Shown here: in pieces, positions 60,411 through 64,000 of the stretch
How the letters are laid out: each line of letters opens with the position of its first letter
Position numbering within the stretch: position 1 is the first letter of the stretch
Assembly (NCBI RefSeq): GCF_001719045.1
Contig: NZ_CP015423.1
Location: 2,750,001 to 2,814,000 of the forward strand
Length of the DNA stretch: 64,000 nucleotides
Source: Paenibacillus polymyxa
GTDB taxonomy: Bacteria > Bacillota > Bacilli > Paenibacillales > Paenibacillaceae
Direction of reading: 5' to 3'
The notes under the pieces: model-generated
Databases searched by the model: none
What the model was told of the DNA's origin: nothing
Seen by the model: only the letters and a program-made list of their open reading frames with translations
Position numbers and translations under genes: made by a program

Positions 60411-62236
60411 TGTGCTTCCCTCCCTTCACTCGACATGGGTAGCGTAAAGGTCGTACAGGTTCCCTGACCGTATTCCGATTCCAGAAAAATCTGGCCCCCA
60501 TGCGCCTTTACAATTTCCCGGGCAATCGACAGCCCCAGTCCCGTGCCACCCATATTGCGCGATCTCGCCTTGTCTACACGATAAAACCGTTCAAAAATCC
60601 GGTCCAGATCTTTTTTGGGAATACCAATTCCGGTGTCCTGTACCGAAATGGACAGCATTCCCTCACTGTTGCGGCGAGCTTCAATCCGAATACTCCCGCC
60701 ATCTGGCGTATATTTCAACGCATTGGACATCAGGTTGTCCAGCACCTGCTCAATTTGGTCCCGGTCGATCACGACCTTACCGATTCCCTGCTCTACGAAC
60801 ATCCCTGAGCGAATGTGCTTTTGCTTCATTTGAAAAGAAAACCGATCTGCGACTTCGTCCAGCATCTCCATCACATCCGCAGGCTGCATCCGCAAAGGTG
60901 CCTCATTGGAATCAAGCCGTGACAGATGCAGCAAATCCGTAACCAACCGGATCATACGCTCTGTCTCGTTGCGGATCACACCTACAAAACGCTCCGCGAG
61001 TTGCGGTTCAGCCATCGCGCCGTCATCCAGCGCTTCAGCATAGCTGCGGATGGTCGTCAACGGAGTACGCAGCTCATGTGATACATTCGCTACGAATTCC
61101 CGGCGTGTCGTCTCCATTTCCTCCTGCTCCGTCACGTCCTGGAGCACGGCAATCGTTCCCGTAATGCCAATTTCCCGCCGATGAATTGGCGTGAATGTCA
61201 CACGGATGACGATGGGTTCATCCTGACCGGCTGGCTCCAGCTGCAAGAGCGTGGAGGCCGAAGATCCGCTATACAGGGCCTCGGTTTCCTCCGGGTCGAT
61301 CCCCAGCAGTACCGCGATATGCCTGCCGGTCATTTCGTTTTCGTTCACGCCCAGCATGGCGCTGGCCCGACGGTTGACCAGAATGACCCGGCCGTTGTCA
61401 TCAGTAGCGACCACACCGTCGCTCATATTGGTCAAGATGGAGGAGAGCTTCTCCTTCTCCTCTTCATTTTGGGATAGCGCTTCACGCAAACGGCCTGTCA
61501 TATAGTTAAAGGCCACGCTGAGCCTGCCGATCTCATCATCCCCAAATACAGGCATCTGCTGGTCAAATTTTCCTTCGGCAACCTCTGTTGCATGACGTGT
61601 CATCACCTTAATCGGATGCGTAATCGTGTGGGCCAATACCACGCCCAGCACAGCCGTTAGCGCCAGAGCAATGAGCATACCTGAGAGAAACACATTGTTA
61701 ATGCGTTTCATCGTATCGTAGAGCTCGGTCATCGAAGCGGCGATGTACACCGCGCCGACAATCTTGCCTTGGCTGATAACAGGCTTGGCGACTACCTTCT
61801 TGCGGACATTATCCTCGTCCACCATGTATTCCTCGTTATCACGGATACCTTGGAGTGCGCGGCTGACCACTGTCTGCGTATTTTTGCGTCCAACATAATC
61901 GGCGTGTGAGCCTTGGGAAGTAATCAACACTTTGCCGCTGGCATCCAGCACCTGAATTTCCGCGCCGCTGAAATCGAACAAATTATTCACGCGTGCACGC
62001 AGGCTTTCCACGCTGTCTTCTTCCATTTTGCCGTCACTGCCACTCAGATCCTGCTCCGCCAGCACGGACAGCATCTCCGCCCGTGCTTGCAAATCCTGCG
62101 TAAAATTACTCGTGAGAGAGTTCTTCATCGAGCTGACAAAATAAACCCCAATCAGCTGCATAGCCACCAAGATAAGCAACACATAGATAATAATCAGCTT
62201 TGCATGAATGGTACGAAAGAAAGACAGCCATCTCAT
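60407..62236 (-). CDS. walK: Cell wall sensor histidine kinase WalK
   Basis: The 609 residues show the full WalK layout: two membrane helices (about 12-32 and 183-203) around an extracytoplasmic Cache-like domain, HAMP (about 205-257), PAS (about 262-370), HisKA with the phospho-His in [15 protein letters not shown], and HATPase_c (N box [14 protein letters not shown]1 [11 protein letters not shown]2 [10 protein letters not shown]). It controls cell wall hydrolase genes through WalR and is normally essential. It overlaps walR by 4 bases. Confidence 0.97.
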   Translation of the reverse strand: MRWLSFFRTIHAKLIIIYVLLILVAMQLIGVYFVSSMKNSLTSNFTQDLQARAEMLSVLAEQDLSGSDGKMEEDSVESLRARVNNLFDFSGAEIQVLDASGKVLITSQGSHADYVGRKNTQTVVSRALQGIRDNEEYMVDEDNVRKKVVAKPVISQGKIVGAVYIAASMTELYDTMKRINNVFLSGMLIALALTAVLGVVLAHTITHPIKVMTRHATEVAEGKFDQQMPVFGDDEIGRLSVAFNYMTGRLREALSQNEEEKEKLSSILTNMSDGVVATDDNGRVILVNRRASAMLGVNENEMTGRHIAVLLGIDPEETEALYSGSSASTLLQLEPAGQDEPIVIRVTFTPIHRREIGITGTIAVLQDVTEQEEMETTRREFVANVSHELRTPLTTIRSYAEALDDGAMAEPQLAERFVGVIRNETERMIRLVTDLLHLSRLDSNEAPLRMQPADVMEMLDEVADRFSFQMKQKHIRSGMFVEQGIGKVVIDRDQIEQVLDNLMSNALKYTPDGGSIRIEARRNSEGMLSISVQDTGIGIPKKDLDRIFERFYRVDKARSRNMGGTGLGLSIAREIVKAHGGQIFLESEYGQGTCTTFTLPMSSEGREAQ

Positions 62237-62964
62237 GCCCGCAGGCCACCTTTGCCCCCGCTCACGATATATCCAAGGCCACGGCGCGTCAGGATGGTCT
62301 CCGGCTTGCTCGGGTTCTCCTCAATCTTCTCGCGCAACCTCCGAATGGTCACATCTACTGTCCGTACATCCCCGTAGTATTCGAAGCCCCATACCGCCTG
62401 GAGCAAATGCTCCCGCGTCATGACTTTTCCGGCATTTTTCGCCATATAGTGCAATAGCTCATATTCGCGGTGCGTCAGATCAAGCGGTGTTCCGTTTTTG
62501 TAAGCTGTATACATGTCCGTATCAAAGAAGAGATCGCCCACGCGCAGCCCCTGCTTATCCTCCTGCGGCCGGCTTTCCGACTGGCCTGCCCCGCCGCGTT
62601 GCTGTCTGCGCATCTGTGCCTTCACTCGTGCCAGCAATTCCCGCGTGCTGAACGGCTTTGTCACATAATCGTCCGCGCCCAGCTCCAGCCCCAACACTTT
62701 GTCGATTTCGCCGTCCTTAGCAGTCAGCATAATAATCGGCGTCTGGAGCTGATGCCCACGTACCTCGCGGCATACGTCCATGCCATCCATGCCTGGCAGC
62801 ATTAGATCTAGCAGAATCAGGTCAGGCTGCTGCTTGACCGCGATATCCACTGCGCTGATTCCATCGAAGGCGCAAATCACCTGGTAGCCCTCTTTTTCCA
62901 AGTTAAATTTTAAAATATCAGCGATGGGCTGTTCATCATCCACTACCAGAATCGTTCCCTGCAT
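62233..62964 (-). CDS. walR: Cell wall response regulator WalR
   Basis: An OmpR/PhoB-type regulator of 243 residues. The receiver domain has DDEQ, phospho-acceptor Asp in [13 protein letters not shown] and Lys in [11 protein letters not shown]. The winged helix (about 135-235) ends [15 protein letters not shown] 62964 follows GAGAGGTGAACGCTGT; the frame extends 7 codons upstream. It binds pairs of TGTWAH repeats to control autolysin genes. It is the first gene of walRKHIJ. Confidence 0.97.
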   Translation of the reverse strand: MQGTILVVDDEQPIADILKFNLEKEGYQVICAFDGISAVDIAVKQQPDLILLDLMLPGMDGMDVCREVRGHQLQTPIIMLTAKDGEIDKVLGLELGADDYVTKPFSTRELLARVKAQMRRQQRGGAGQSESRPQEDKQGLRVGDLFFDTDMYTAYKNGTPLDLTHREYELLHYMAKNAGKVMTREHLLQAVWGFEYYGDVRTVDVTIRRLREKIEENPSKPETILTRRGLGYIVSGGKGGLRA

Positions 62965-63196
62965 ACAGCGTTCACCTCTCTTCACGGATCATAATCTATA
63001 ATTAACTTTCGTTTGTCAGTACCTATAAGATGTTTATTCTATTCTATCATACCCATGCGCCATTCCCTTACTTCTCCAGACCCTTTTCTTTACGCAGAAA
63101 AAAACCATGCCTGCACCTACTGTTAAGCATGCAGAAAAACATGGCCTTTCCCCTTGATCCTCATAAATCATGTAACTCTCGATATAAACATCCAGC

Positions 63197-64000
63197 CTAT
63201 CTTAAATACGTCATTGGATTGCGTGGCGTATTATCTTTACGAATTTCAAAATGCAAATGCGTTCCGGTCGAGCGTCCTGTGTTCCCCATGACCCCGATCG
63301 ACTCGCCTTGCTGAACCACCTGTCCTACATGAACGCCAATGCTGCTCAAATGCCCGTACACGGTTTGGTAGCCGTTGCGATGATCGATCATAATGACATT
63401 GCCGTATCCATTCTGCTGACCTGCAAATGTTACCACGCCTTCATCTGATGCGTGAATGTCAGCACTACCGACCAAATCGACACCCTCATGCATACGTCCC
63501 CAGCGTGCGCCAAAGCTACTCGACATCGATGCGCCGGACACCGGCCAAGCGAACTGTCCTGAGCCTTCTCCCACGACCTTCGTTCCTCTAAGAACCACCT
63601 CAGTAACAGACGGCTGCAGCACCTTTTGACCGAGCCATTCCTCTTGCACAACCTCACCGTTCTCCTTGGTCAAACGATAGTCCATCTCTTTAAGACCTAC
63701 TTGTCCTGGTCTGACTACTTTGGTAACCCCTGCCTTCAGTTCATCGCTCTGGCGAATCTCAACCTCAGGCTCGATGGCAATCTGTTCGACGACCTTCTCT
63801 ACTGTTCGCACTGTAACTGGAGCCTTCGGAGCAGTGAGCTTCAATTCGTCTCCAATTTGCAAATACAGCTCACGCGAGCCGGGATTGTTCTGCTTAATCT
63901 CCCAAGCGGTCATATTAAATTTAGTTGCAATCGACGACAAAGAATCGCCTTCTTGCACTGTATACGTGATAGGAGCCTCACGCCCCTCAGTCAACACTTT
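63197..64000 (-). CDS. LysM-G5-M23 peptidoglycan peptidase, 5' end outside the window
   Basis: The visible C-terminal 267 residues hold a LysM repeat (ITYTVQEGDSLSSIATKFNM, about 10-55), a G5 domain (about 62-140) and an M23 peptidase domain with the zinc motifs HEGVDL and HLHFE. It should be exported and cut peptide cross-links in peptidoglycan. The frame is open at the window edge, so the N-terminus, with any signal peptide and further repeats, lies beyond. It precedes walRKHIJ and is a plausible WalR target. Confidence 0.92.
   Translation of the reverse strand, partial: KVLTEGREAPITYTVQEGDSLSSIATKFNMTAWEIKQNNPGSRELYLQIGDELKLTAPKAPVTVRTVEKVVEQIAIEPEVEIRQSDELKAGVTKVVRPGQVGLKEMDYRLTKENGEVVQEEWLGQKVLQPSVTEVVLRGTKVVGEGSGQFAWPVSGASMSSSFGARWGRMHEGVDLVGSADIHASDEGVVTFAGQQNGYGNVIMIDHRNGYQTVYGHLSSIGVHVGQVVQQGESIGVMGNTGRSTGTHLHFEIRKDNTPRNPMTYLR

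Noticed and set aside
61913..62377. 154-codon frame opposite walK and walR
   Set aside because: It is antisense to two certain genes and has no start signal.

Overview
The window looks like a chromosomal segment of a low-to-mid GC endospore-forming Firmicute, most likely Paenibacillus of the polymyxa group. The evidence is indirect: secreted plant-polymer enzymes (a GH10 xylanase and a GH5 cellulase with X2 and CBM46-like modules), an S-layer-anchored serine hydrolase, many AraC, TetR and MerR regulators, and at the right end the walR-walK-walH-walI-walJ block with htrA, a CxxH/CxxC protein and rlmH, which usually lies near the replication origin in this phylum. I see no rRNA, tRNA or CRISPR array.

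Layout. 1-5.3 kb: gluconate operon gntRKPZ with a GntR operator over its promoter. 5.4-6.3 kb: SMR efflux protein with a TetR regulator. 6.5-16.6 kb: xylanase, GNAT, DbpA-type helicase, an ECF sigma/anti-sigma pair, phosphatase, a MerR regulator joined to a decapitated gene, and an AraC/SDR pair. 17-25.4 kb: mqo with a probable attenuator, a damaged P-loop gene, and araBDA with divergent araR. 25.6-30.3 kb: SLH-domain serine hydrolase, a histidine kinase and LuxR regulator in one polypeptide, and a membrane sensor-domain protein. The first and last of these three share a 23-bp upstream motif. 30.5-37.6 kb: methyltransferase, YceI, SMI1/HEAT protein, hypotheticals, and a Tet(M)-like ribosomal protection GTPase. 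38.2-48.7 kb: AT-rich accessory region with a TetR/ABC-2-like membrane protein pair, a complete IS3-family element, a polysaccharide deacetylase, an acyltransferase, an operon of two KASIII enzymes with ACP and an SDR, and a second, ruined IS3-type transposase. 48.8-64 kb: rlmH, regulators, DinB, methyltransferase, cellulase, htrA, the wal operon, and a LysM/G5/M23 peptidase cut by the window edge.

How it fits together. Carbon genes (gnt, ara, xylanase, cellulase) carry local operators and cre-like sites, which suggests CcpA control over sugar-acid, pentose and plant-polymer use. The KASIII-ACP-KASIII-SDR operon with its divergent neighbours looks like a cassette that makes a short beta-hydroxyacyl group and attaches it to a surface sugar; this is inference. 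Between operons there are many short out-of-frame pieces of genes (TetR C-termini, SDR and flavin-reductase-like tails, a nucleotide-binding head, transposase tails), so deletion has shaped this stretch. Gene starts were chosen from ribosome binding sites where the longest reading frame looked wrong.
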